This document shows positions 1 to 6,377 of a stretch of 6,618 bases of DNA, piece after piece. The position numbers and the translations under genes were made by a program. The DNA is taken from positions 1-6,618 of the forward strand of contig JAGQRC010000213.1 in assembly GCA_020425835.1 (NCBI GenBank), written 5' to 3'. The stretch comes from Planctomycetota bacterium. GTDB lineage: Bacteria; Planctomycetota; UBA8108; UBA1146; JAJFFE01. The notes below the pieces were generated by a model. The model was given only the letters and a program-made list of their open reading frames with translations, searched no databases and was not told where the DNA came from. Numbering within the stretch: the stretch's first letter is position 1; each line of letters begins with the position of its first letter.

Positions 1-2680
1 TCGGTTCGTTCCGCTCGAGGAGTCGCCCACCGGCACGGCGATCCCGATCGAGGGCGGCGCCTCGCGCGTCGTCCCCGAGGTCGCAATGCAGTCCGACAGT
101 GACGGGAACTACACCGGCCGAGCTCTGCTCCCATCGGAGCCGTTGACGGAAGTCGTCCTCGAAGTCCGCCACCCCCTTCACCAAAGGGTGACCCGAGTCG
201 CCGAGGTGCCGGCCGACGCCGATGAGTGGGACGAGAACTTCCAGCTCCAGCCCGGCTATCGGGTGCACGGCGTCGTCTTCACCTCGGATCGTACCGAACC
301 GGCTTCGGGCATGTTGGTCGTCGCGACGCCCTATGATTCGACTCGGTCGGGTTTCCTCGCGGACTTGGGTGCCCGCGCTGTCTCCGAGGGAACGGTCGAC
401 GCCGAGGGTCGCTTCAACTTGCTCGGACTACCCCCCGGCGAGTACCGAGTGTCGGCGAGAAACAACGGCTCGAGCTTCGTGACGATGTCGGCGCAGAAAT
501 CCCCCACGGTGGGCCTTTCGGCCGAGCAACCCGAGGCGGAGGTCAACTTGCTCGTGGAGCTGGGGGGCGCAGTCTACGGTCGGGTCACCGATCGCACGGG
601 GACTCCGGTCTCGGGGGCGAAGATGGGTCTGCTCCCGAAGGACTTCATGAAAGCCGCCATGGGCGGAGGCGAGTCCTTCGCGATGCTCGAGCAGGATCGT
701 GTCCGCACGGACGACCACGGCGACTACGCGATCCACGGCGTCAAACTCGGGGTGGCCTGGCGCTTGATCGTCGGGGCGGACGGCTACGCAGCGCCGGATC
801 CGGAGAGCGTGAAACTGACCCTGGAAGAGCGGGAGGCTCGTCGGGACATCGAACTCAGCGAGGGCGGCTCGATTTCCGGTGTCGTCGTCGACGCGGACGA
901 ACAACTCGTTTCCGATGTCACAGTCCGAATCCTCCCGGACATCGCCGCGCTCATGTCGGGTGAGTTGAACCCCGCCGTCTTCGAGGTGACCTCTGGGACT
1001 GATGATCAGGGTCGGTTCACGCTCGCCCACTTGCCCGCCGGTGAGTATCGCATCGGTGCGGGCGACGAACTCGCGCTCAACCCGTTCTCCGGTGGCTCGT
1101 CGGTGACGGTCGTCCCGCTCGGCGAGGAGGAGCACGTGGTCGACGTGACCGTCACGCTCATCACCGGCGCGGATCTCCCGACGACGGCCGACGAGACGGA
1201 CGAGACCGGGATCGCGTCGGGCCGAGTCATCGACACTCACGGAGATCCCGTCCCCGATGCGTTCGTCCAGGTCATCGGGATGAAGGCGCCGATGCCGGTG
1301 ATGAGATCGGGGAAGACCGACGAGAACGGGGAGTTCTCCATCATCGGGGTCGGGGAGACCGTGACCCAGATCGAAGTCTCCCACCCGGGATACGGCAAGA
1401 CGACCCTGCGGAGTCTGGGAACGAACACCGAGGGGTTGACGATCGAGTTGGCTCGGAACGGATCGATCGCCGGAGTGGTCCGCACGCCGAGCGGCGAGTT
1501 CCCGTCCGCATTCAATGTCGGCTATCGACGCGCTCGCAGCGAACCAGCGACCGACTACCTCGAAGAGATCCAGAACATGGCTGAGGGAGCCGGGCGCTCG
1601 CAGACCTCGGTGACCAACTCCACGGATGGCAGCTTCGAGTTGCCCGACGTTCCGGCGGGCTCACTCGAGATCGTCGTCTCCTCCGCGGGTTTCGCCCGAA
1701 CGATTTCGGACGTTGTGATCGTCGAGCCCGGCCGGCGGACCAGTGGCGTCGTCGTGACCTTGACCCGCGGCGCCTGGATCTCGGGCAAGGTCGTCGATCC
1801 GACGGGGGTCCCCTTGGAGGGGGCGACCGTTGCATTGCGCGAGACCCGCGGCGAGCTCGACAAGGCGATGGCCGCCTACATGCCCGCCTTCCTCCAGAAC
1901 GCACCGACCGCGACCACCGACGACCGTGGGGAGTATGCCTTCAACGCGGTCCCTCACGGCCGCTACACCATCATTGCGCAACACGACGCGTTCGCGCCCT
2001 CCGACACGCTCGAACTCACCGTCGATGCCGATGAGGAGAGAGTGATCCCGACGCTCGCGGTCTCGGCCGGGGGCAAGATCGTCGGCCGGATCGTCGATGC
2101 CGAGGGGGCGCCGAAGTCCGGGCTGATCGTTCAACTGATGAGCGCCGTCTCGTCGATGCAGTCGGGCACAGTGGACGGGGAGGGTCGCTTCGAGTTCTCG
2201 AGTCTCAAGCCCGGAGACTACTCCGTCTTCATCATGGACATGGCCGCAGTTCAGGGCGGCAAGATGAAGCTCAAGACTCGCCACGTCACGATTTCCAGCG
2301 ACGAGACGGAAGAGGTCGAGATCGCCTATGGGCGCGGCCACAAGGTGTTCGGAGTCATCGAGGGCCTGGGCAAGGTCTCCTCGATGCAGCAGATCCAGAT
2401 CCTTCGCCCCGGCGCCCCGTCCAGCGCGGACCTCGACCCGATGGACCCGACCTCACAGATGGGTCTCATGAAGTACCTGGCCGGCATGGCGATGGTCGAC
2501 GCCGACGGGAACTTCGAGATCGACGATCTGGAGCCGGGAACCTACATCGTCGAGGTGCCGCGGCTCCCCGAGAATCCGACCGACCTCCAGTCCTATCGGA
2601 CGTCGGACCGGACACCTCACTATCGCAAGGAGCTCGAAGTGAAGGACCGAGACGTCGAGTTGAGGATTCGTGCGAAGTGA
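1..2680 (+). CDS. Carboxypeptidase-regulatory-like multi-repeat protein (5'-partial)
   Basis: The frame is open from position 2, so the ATG at 86 is an internal Met and the true start lies left of the window; 892 codons are visible. Numbering from that Met, eight units begin near residues 58, 161, 261, 376, 459, 563, 663 and 752, with the tail of a ninth before them. Each has the pattern G-x-V/I-x-G-x-V ... T-D-x-x-G-x-F/Y ... L-x-P/A-G-x-Y, typical of carboxypeptidase regulatory-like (transthyretin/Ig-like) beta-sandwich domains. Examples are GRFNLLGLPPGEYRV (108-122) and GRFTLAHLPAGEYRI (309-323). Such domains usually act as structural or binding modules in exported proteins. No enzyme domain, membrane anchor or C-terminal sorting motif is visible; the protein ends shortly after unit 8 with a charged tail. 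Any signal peptide would be in the missing part. The S41 peptidase gene follows after 28 nt, suggesting an operon. Family assignment is strong; biological role is unknown. Confidence 0.9.
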   Translation, partial: RFVPLEESPTGTAIPIEGGASRVVPEVAMQSDSDGNYTGRALLPSEPLTEVVLEVRHPLHQRVTRVAEVPADADEWDENFQLQPGYRVHGVVFTSDRTEPASGMLVVATPYDSTRSGFLADLGARAVSEGTVDAEGRFNLLGLPPGEYRVSARNNGSSFVTMSAQKSPTVGLSAEQPEAEVNLLVELGGAVYGRVTDRTGTPVSGAKMGLLPKDFMKAAMGGGESFAMLEQDRVRTDDHGDYAIHGVKLGVAWRLIVGADGYAAPDPESVKLTLEEREARRDIELSEGGSISGVVVDADEQLVSDVTVRILPDIAALMSGELNPAVFEVTSGTDDQGRFTLAHLPAGEYRIGAGDELALNPFSGGSSVTVVPLGEEEHVVDVTVTLITGADLPTTADETDETGIASGRVIDTHGDPVPDAFVQVIGMKAPMPVMRSGKTDENGEFSIIGVGETVTQIEVSHPGYGKTTLRSLGTNTEGLTIELARNGSIAGVVRTPSGEFPSAFNVGYRRARSEPATDYLEEIQNMAEGAGRSQTSVTNSTDGSFELPDVPAGSLEIVVSSAGFARTISDVVIVEPGRRTSGVVVTLTRGAWISGKVVDPTGVPLEGATVALRETRGELDKAMAAYMPAFLQNAPTATTDDRGEYAFNAVPHGRYTIIAQHDAFAPSDTLELTVDADEERVIPTLAVSAGGKIVGRIVDAEGAPKSGLIVQLMSAVSSMQSGTVDGEGRFEFSSLKPGDYSVFIMDMAAVQGGKMKLKTRHVTISSDETEEVEIAYGRGHKVFGVIEGLGKVSSMQQIQILRPGAPSSADLDPMDPTSQMGLMKYLAGMAMVDADGNFEIDDLEPGTYIVEVPRLPENPTDLQSYRTSDRTPHYRKELEVKDRDVELRIRAK
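257..2563 (+). repeat. Eight tandem ~100-residue protein repeats within the CDS
   Basis: The encoded protein repeats a beta-sandwich unit eight times, with spacings of about 103, 100, 115, 83, 104, 100 and 89 residues (roughly 300 nt each). Every unit opens with a G-x-V-x-G-like strand and contains an acidic turn such as VDAEGRF, TDDHGDY, TDDQGRF, TDENGEF, TDDRGEY, VDGEGRF or VDADGNF. The units are conserved at the protein level but appear diverged at the DNA level, so these are old duplications rather than a recent tandem array. Unit borders are by eye and uncertain by several residues. Confidence 0.75.
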
Positions 2681-2694
2681 TCGCGACCGGACGA

Positions 2695-2701
2695 AGAGGG
2701 G
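2695..2701 (+). promoter_or_regulatory. Ribosome binding site deciding the S41 peptidase start
   Basis: AGAGGGG lies 7 nt before the ATG at 2709. This favours that ATG over the in-frame GTG at 2670, which would overlap the 3' end of the upstream gene by 11 nt and put thirteen charged residues ahead of an otherwise ordinary signal peptide. Confidence 0.6.
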
Positions 2702-2708
2702 TGGGATC

Positions 2709-3950
2709 ATGAATGGGCGCGTCGACCGCTGCCGTGAACGTATCCGTTCGCGTCGCATCATCTGGGGGATCATCGTCGGCTTGGCGTTGGGGTCGGGGGC
2801 AGCTTCGCCCATCCGAGCGGGGGAGCCCAAGGTCTATCTCGCCGATCTCGAGGCGTTCTTCCGGACCATGGACGAGAAGTACCCCTTCTTCGCGGAGAAG
2901 GGCATCGAGAAGGAATGGGCGAAGGCGAAGCGGGAACTCGCGCAGCGCTGTTCGCGCTGCTCGGATGACCGTTCGTTCCTGGAGATCGTCGTCGAGGCGA
3001 TGCGATGTCTCCGGGACGGGCACATGGGATTCACGGAGGTTCGTCCCAAGGTCGATCCGCCGCCCCCCGAGTTCTACCCCGGCATCGCGCTCCTGCCGGC
3101 GGGAAGGAACGGAGTGGTGGTCATGAGCACCGAGCCGAATCTCGCCGCGACACTTCCTCCGGGAACGCTGGTCACCAAGATCGACGGTAAGCCGGCGAGG
3201 AAGGTCCTCGACCGGATGGGAGCCCTCTCGTGGTCGGAGGGCGGCTTCTTCTCGAGCCCCCAGCGTGCGCGCTTCTTCGCCTATCGGTTGCCGTTGACCG
3301 GGGAGCGCGGCGACACGCACACGCTCCACTACGTCGACGGTCGCAAGCAGAAGAAGCTCGATCTCGTCTGCAACCGCGAAGTGAAGGGGTGGGACCACAA
3401 CTACAACTTGCCGGCCGGGCTCGAGCAGGCGGGGAAGTCCCTCCACTACGGTCGGCTCGAAGGGGACGTCGCCTACGTCTACTTGAGGCGGATGGACGAG
3501 GGAATCGAGAGCGGCCTTCGTCAGGCGATCGCCTCCTTGGCCGGTGTCCAGGGATGGATCATCGACCTCCGCGGGAACACGGGGGGCGGCTACGATGATG
3601 GTCTCCAGTCCCTCCTCGCTCAGCTGAAGAAGCCGGTCGTCGGGATCATCGACGCAGGGTGCGTCTCCGCCGGGGAGACCTTTGCGCGGGATCTGGTGCG
3701 CCGTTGCGACGCGAGACTGATCGGCGAGCGGTCGGCGGGGTCCTCCTCGAGCAAGGAGGTCTTCGAGTTCCCGAGTGGCATCGCCAAGATTCGGTACTCC
3801 GTCCGCTCGAGGGGCGGGCTCGACGGGGAGCCGATCGAGTTTCGGGGAATCGTGCCGCACGAGGAGCTCGAGGCCGATCCGAAGGACGTCGCAACCGGGA
3901 AGAACACCGAGATCGAGCGAGCTCGAGCGATCATCCTCGGCGCCAAGTGA
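2709..3950 (+). CDS. Secreted S41-family serine peptidase
   Basis: This 413-residue protein is an exported peptidase of the S41 family (C-terminal processing/tricorn/IRBP-like clan). Residues 1-37 are a signal peptide: a very basic n-region (RVDRCRERIRSRR), hydrophobic core IIWGIIVGLALG and likely cleavage after PIRA. Residues 41-105 form the N-terminal helical region ending in the conserved L-R-D-G-H. Residues about 125-172 look PDZ-like (GTLVTKIDGKPA). The catalytic core spans about 251-385, with WIIDLRGNTGGG (around 283-294), nucleophile Ser320 in VSAGE, the LIGERSAG turn and a GIVP motif near the end. The general-base lysine of Tsp/CtpA enzymes, which follows the turn glycine directly, is replaced by serine; the nearest lysine is Lys349, four residues further on. 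This suggests a non-CtpA subgroup. It sits 28 nt behind the repeat-protein gene, so coexpression is likely. The physiological substrate is unknown. Confidence 0.88.
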   Translation: MNGRVDRCRERIRSRRIIWGIIVGLALGSGAASPIRAGEPKVYLADLEAFFRTMDEKYPFFAEKGIEKEWAKAKRELAQRCSRCSDDRSFLEIVVEAMRCLRDGHMGFTEVRPKVDPPPPEFYPGIALLPAGRNGVVVMSTEPNLAATLPPGTLVTKIDGKPARKVLDRMGALSWSEGGFFSSPQRARFFAYRLPLTGERGDTHTLHYVDGRKQKKLDLVCNREVKGWDHNYNLPAGLEQAGKSLHYGRLEGDVAYVYLRRMDEGIESGLRQAIASLAGVQGWIIDLRGNTGGGYDDGLQSLLAQLKKPVVGIIDAGCVSAGETFARDLVRRCDARLIGERSAGSSSSKEVFEFPSGIAKIRYSVRSRGGLDGEPIEFRGIVPHEELEADPKDVATGKNTEIERARAIILGAK

Positions 3951-3996
3951 GTCGAACCGTCCGCAGGGAACGATCGCGGGTCGAGAGGCGATTTGT

Positions 3997-4002
3997 TAGA
4001 GT
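3997..4002 (+). promoter_or_regulatory. Candidate -10 box for the DUF4920 lipoprotein gene
   Basis: TAGAGT lies 27 nt before the ATG at 4030, inside an AT-richer patch (ATTTGTTAGAGT) of the 79-nt gap after the peptidase gene. It matches TATAAT at four of six places. The longer string TAGAGTCCGCC recurs with one change upstream of the barrel gene (minus strand, 6294-6284). No convincing -35 hexamer is visible at 16-18 nt, so the call is tentative; readthrough from the upstream operon is also possible because I see no clear terminator in 3951-3996. Confidence 0.4.
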
Positions 4003-4015
4003 CCGCCTCCGCAAG

Positions 4016-4021
4016 AAAGGA
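4016..4021 (+). promoter_or_regulatory. Ribosome binding site of the DUF4920 lipoprotein gene
   Basis: AAAGGA stands 8 nt before the ATG at 4030, a near-ideal Shine-Dalgarno spacing. Together with the Met-Lys-Lys signal peptide start it fixes the translation start. Confidence 0.65.
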
Positions 4022-4029
4022 CTCTCACC

Positions 4030-4548
4030 ATGAAAAAGTCCCTCCCTCTCGTTCTCGCGATCGCGTTGGTCGGGTGCGGTGGCGCCCCGAAGGCCTCTCA
4101 ACAGCAGCCCGAATCCCAGCCGTCGTCACAGCCGATGGCGATGATGAAGACGGACCTTCCGGCTGGAGAGACCCGTGGCGCCGGTATTCACCTGACGAAG
4201 GTCACGGCTTTCGAAGACGTCGCCGAGCACCCCGCGTCGTACGCCGGCCGGCCGGTCTTGCTCAAGGCGCAGATCGCTGACGTCTGCAAGGTGAAGGGCT
4301 GCTGGATGGTGCTCACCGATGGGGAGCACCAAATGCGAGTCAAGTTCAAGGACTACGGCTTCTTCGTCCCGACCGACTGCGACGGTCACATGGTCTATGT
4401 CGAAGGCTTGGTCAGCATGAACACCATCGACGTCGAGACGCTCAAGCACTACGCCGCCGAGTCGGGCACCGCGGACCCCGACACGATCACCGAGCCGCAG
4501 AGCGAACTCGTCATGGTGGCGACCGGAGCTCACGTCGTCGCGAAGTAG
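4030..4548 (+). CDS. DUF4920 domain lipoprotein
   Basis: This is a 172-residue predicted lipoprotein. The n-region MKKS, hydrophobic stretch LPLVLAIALVG and lipobox LVGC (13-16) place lipidation at Cys16. A Gln/Ser/Pro-rich linker (about 21-47) separates it from the globular part. Residues about 51-171 match the DUF4920 pattern as I know it: a strand with GRPVLLKAQIADVC, then CKVKGCWMVL (86-95), VKFKDYGFFVP (104-114), a MVYVEG strand (121-126), the LKHYAAESG helix (138-146) and a closing VATGAHV strand. The fold is probably a small OB-like beta-barrel, and the CxxxxC pair (Cys86, Cys91) plus His140 could bind a metal or form a disulfide; that is inference, since the family has no established function that I know of. 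Cys117 is a third non-lipid cysteine. The glycine at +2 gives no inner-membrane retention signal by the E. coli rule. It converges on the barrel gene across a terminator-like hairpin. Confidence 0.87.
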   Translation: MKKSLPLVLAIALVGCGGAPKASQQQPESQPSSQPMAMMKTDLPAGETRGAGIHLTKVTAFEDVAEHPASYAGRPVLLKAQIADVCKVKGCWMVLTDGEHQMRVKFKDYGFFVPTDCDGHMVYVEGLVSMNTIDVETLKHYAAESGTADPDTITEPQSELVMVATGAHVVAK

Positions 4549-4553
4549 TGATC

Positions 4554-4570
4554 CGGCGCAGACTGCGCCG
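4554..4570. other. Short perfect inverted repeat after the lipoprotein gene
   Basis: CGGCGCA-GAC-TGCGCCG forms a 7-bp all-matched stem with a 3-nt loop, starting 5 nt after the TAG stop at 4546-4548. No T-run follows on either side. It may act as a stabilising 3' hairpin or part of the terminator region, working with the larger hairpin 40 nt downstream. Confidence 0.5.
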
Positions 4571-4609
4571 CGTCCGAGTCCGCTCCGAGGAGGTCGGGCT
4601 TCGAAGAGC

Positions 4610-4647
4610 GAACGGGCGGTGGAGCCGATCGGCGCCACCGCCCGTTC
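4610..4647. terminator. Bidirectional terminator hairpin between convergent genes
   Basis: GAACGGGCGGTGG (4610-4622) is perfectly complementary to CCACCGCCCGTTC (4635-4647), a 13-bp stem. The 12-nt loop contains the palindrome GCCGATCGGC, so after one A/G mismatch the stem can continue by three or four more pairs. It lies 61 nt past the lipoprotein stop and 23 nt past the barrel-gene stop, where a shared terminator is expected. The flanks hold only scattered T residues (TTCTCG on the plus side, GTTCGCTCTTCG on the minus), so it is not a textbook U-tract terminator. Confidence 0.65.
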
Positions 4648-4670
4648 TCGCATCCGCTCGAAGATCGGGA

Positions 4671-6131
4671 TCAGCTCTTCCCGAACAGCAACTCACCCTG
4701 GAAGAAGAGGAAGTTGCCGGTGTCACCGCCCCCCGTTCGTCGGACGTACGGACCTCGCCAGAAATGGCTCCAGCCCGCCCAGACCTTCAGGCGCTTGCTG
4801 ACGGTACCCTTGACGTAGAGGTCGAGCTCGGAGCCGATCGTGCGACCCGAACGTCCCGTCGAGTCGGTGCGTTGCGCCACCCCACCGGCGTTGTACCAAG
4901 AGTCTTCGGGCTCATCGAGAATGAAGTGGTGGAAGTCTGCATGCACCGTGCAGAGAGCGCAGGGGCTGACGATCGCCTTCGCGTAGTAGTCGTGTCCGTT
5001 CTGCCACGCGAAGATGTCGTAGTGACCCTGGTACGCGTGTCCGAACGGCGCGATCGGTTTGAACGTGTTCTCGTCGCCGTCCGTGGGGTTCCCGTCACCG
5101 GACGCGAACGTCCAACCGAAGCTCAGTCCCGGCATGTAGGGGACGTTCTTCGCTCGATACCCCGCTTCGGCCACCCAGCCGTACGCTTCGACATCATCGT
5201 TGGCGGACTTGCCGTCCTGGAACGCCGCTTCGAGCATTGCACGGAAGTCCGCTCGGGCGAACGCGGCCCTGGCGCCGTACGTCTGGTCCTCGAGGTCGCC
5301 GACCACCGAGTCCTCTCCCGTGACCGAGTCGGTCTTGTAGTTCCGCCAAGCGGCGTAGACGTCGCACTCGAGTCCGTCGGCCGGGCGCGACGCGACATAG
5401 ATCACGTACAGGTGGGCATCGCGCCCAGCGTTGAAGCCGGGGTCCTCCGTGACCGTCGCGAGAACGCCGTGCACGTCGACGGGAGCGGTCGTGAGGGCGA
5501 AATGGTATCCATCGAAGGTCCGCGCGATGTTCGACCAATCGAGCGAACTGAACATGCGCTGGTCCCCGAGGTTCGGGAACTCGATACGACCCCCGCGGAT
5601 CGTGAACGCGACACCCTCCGGGGTCTCGACCCCCAAGAGCTCCTGGACGTTCTTCAGCCAGATGTAGCCTTGATGCAGGTCGACCCCCTCGGAGTCGCTG
5701 AGAACACTGTTCGGCGACTCCTCACCCCAGGTGCGAGAGTCGCGGAACTGGATGAACCCGCCGAGGTGATCGTTGACGCCGAGCCCCACGTGGACCTTGG
5801 TGCGCAGGAGGGTGTAGTCCTCCGCGCTGCGGCTGTTCGCCAGAGCGTAGTTGACGGGGTCGCGGTTCTCGGCGCGAATCCGAATGGCTGCGCCGAAGGT
5901 CAGATCGAAGTCTCCGCCGAGGACCTCCTCCTTCTTCTTCGCCCACCAACGTTCGATCGCCGCGATCAGCTCGGGATCGTCCTCGGGTGAGTCCGAAGTG
6001 GTGGTCGACAGCACCGGAATCGCGGTCAACCCGAACGTCGGCTGGGCCGCAACCGGGGGAGCCAGGGTGAGAAAACCTAGGATGGTGAGAGATGCGACGA
6101 CGAGCGCCGGCACCGAGCGGTGGGAACGCAT
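4671..6131 (-). CDS. Alginate-export-family outer-membrane beta-barrel protein
   Basis: This 486-residue protein is a predicted outer-membrane channel of the alginate export (AlgE-like) family. Residues 1-29 are a signal peptide with hydrophobic core ALVVASLTILGFLTLA and likely cleavage after PPVAA. Residues about 49-73 form a charged, probably helical segment (ELIAAIERWWAKKKEEV) before the barrel. The barrel region (about 75-486) alternates polar and hydrophobic residues and carries family hallmarks: FRDSRTWG (129-136), VDLHQGYIWLK (150-160), then GRIEFPNLGDQR and WSNIARTFDGYHF (181-211), and ADFHHF followed by DSWYNAGG. It ends in FFQGELLFGKS rather than a terminal aromatic residue. The ATG at 6131 is preferred over the in-frame TTG at 6146 because GGAGGAGG lies 5 nt before it. 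The substrate cannot be read from sequence; many members are annotated as alginate exporters only by similarity, and no alginate genes are present here. Cys391 and Cys394 form a CxxC. Confidence 0.85.
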   Translation of the reverse strand: MRSHRSVPALVVASLTILGFLTLAPPVAAQPTFGLTAIPVLSTTTSDSPEDDPELIAAIERWWAKKKEEVLGGDFDLTFGAAIRIRAENRDPVNYALANSRSAEDYTLLRTKVHVGLGVNDHLGGFIQFRDSRTWGEESPNSVLSDSEGVDLHQGYIWLKNVQELLGVETPEGVAFTIRGGRIEFPNLGDQRMFSSLDWSNIARTFDGYHFALTTAPVDVHGVLATVTEDPGFNAGRDAHLYVIYVASRPADGLECDVYAAWRNYKTDSVTGEDSVVGDLEDQTYGARAAFARADFRAMLEAAFQDGKSANDDVEAYGWVAEAGYRAKNVPYMPGLSFGWTFASGDGNPTDGDENTFKPIAPFGHAYQGHYDIFAWQNGHDYYAKAIVSPCALCTVHADFHHFILDEPEDSWYNAGGVAQRTDSTGRSGRTIGSELDLYVKGTVSKRLKVWAGWSHFWRGPYVRRTGGGDTGNFLFFQGELLFGKS

Positions 6132-6288
6132 GAAAACCTCCTCCAACGTGCGTGCCGACGAACCGGTCTCGACGTTCGAACGGAGGTGCCGACCCCAGAG
6201 AGGGGCTGTCGACCCGCGAGTTCGGAGTGTCGAGTTTGGATCGTGTCGGTACTCGCAACGTTGTCGTGGGTGATCTACGGCGGGGCGG
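6132..6288 (-). other. Leader region of the barrel gene
   Basis: If the candidate promoter is right, the barrel mRNA has a 5' leader of about 150 nt. I see no ORF with a good ribosome binding site in it, and no riboswitch that I recognise. The only local structure noted is a CCCC/GGGG mini-stem around 6194-6210 and a TTCGAA palindrome near 6174-6180, neither convincing. Confidence 0.3.
6137..6144 (-). promoter_or_regulatory. Strong ribosome binding site of the barrel gene
   Basis: On the minus strand GGAGGAGG ends 5 nt before the ATG at 6131. It fixes the start at that ATG and suggests efficient translation, as expected for an abundant porin-like protein. Confidence 0.75.
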
Positions 6289-6294
6289 ATTCTA
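6289..6294 (-). promoter_or_regulatory. Candidate -10 box for the barrel gene
   Basis: TAGAAT on the minus strand matches TATAAT at five of six positions and stands out in a GC-rich 246-nt gap between the metF stop and the barrel start. It is followed by CCGCC, giving the same 11-base string (one change) as the box before the lipoprotein gene. No TTGACA-like -35 is visible at 16-18 nt spacing. Confidence 0.45.
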
Positions 6295-6377
6295 GGCGAT
6301 TTCGATTCCTGAGGCGATAGGGTTCCCGACGGTACCGGCCGGTCCCCCCATGCGGGTCCCGGCGTTTCTTCGGACGG

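Noticed and set aside
86..88. ATG at 86 as the start of the repeat protein
   Set aside because: The same frame is open to the left edge and the upstream residues continue naturally into an acidic S-D-S-D-G-N-Y turn of a repeat unit, so the Met is internal.
428..1384. A 318-codon minus-strand open frame within the repeat-protein gene
   Set aside because: The His/Arg/Asp-rich composition is a reverse-frame artefact of the GC-rich repeats; no family resemblance.
2466..3860. A 464-codon minus-strand open frame opposite the S41 peptidase
   Set aside because: Arg/Pro/Asp-rich low-complexity product, no ribosome binding site or domain noticed, and it spans two convincing plus-strand genes.
4548..5990. 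A 480-codon plus-strand open frame covering the barrel gene, starting at a GTG overlapping the lipoprotein stop
   Set aside because: It is antisense to a clear signal-peptide-bearing barrel gene. Its product is rich in Arg, Val, Glu and Asp with no recognisable domain, typical of a complement frame in GC-rich DNA, and it would run through the terminator hairpin.
6334..6343. ACCGGCCGGT palindrome downstream of metF as a terminator
   Set aside because: Too short to fold with a workable loop and without a T-run; likely a chance GC-rich palindrome.
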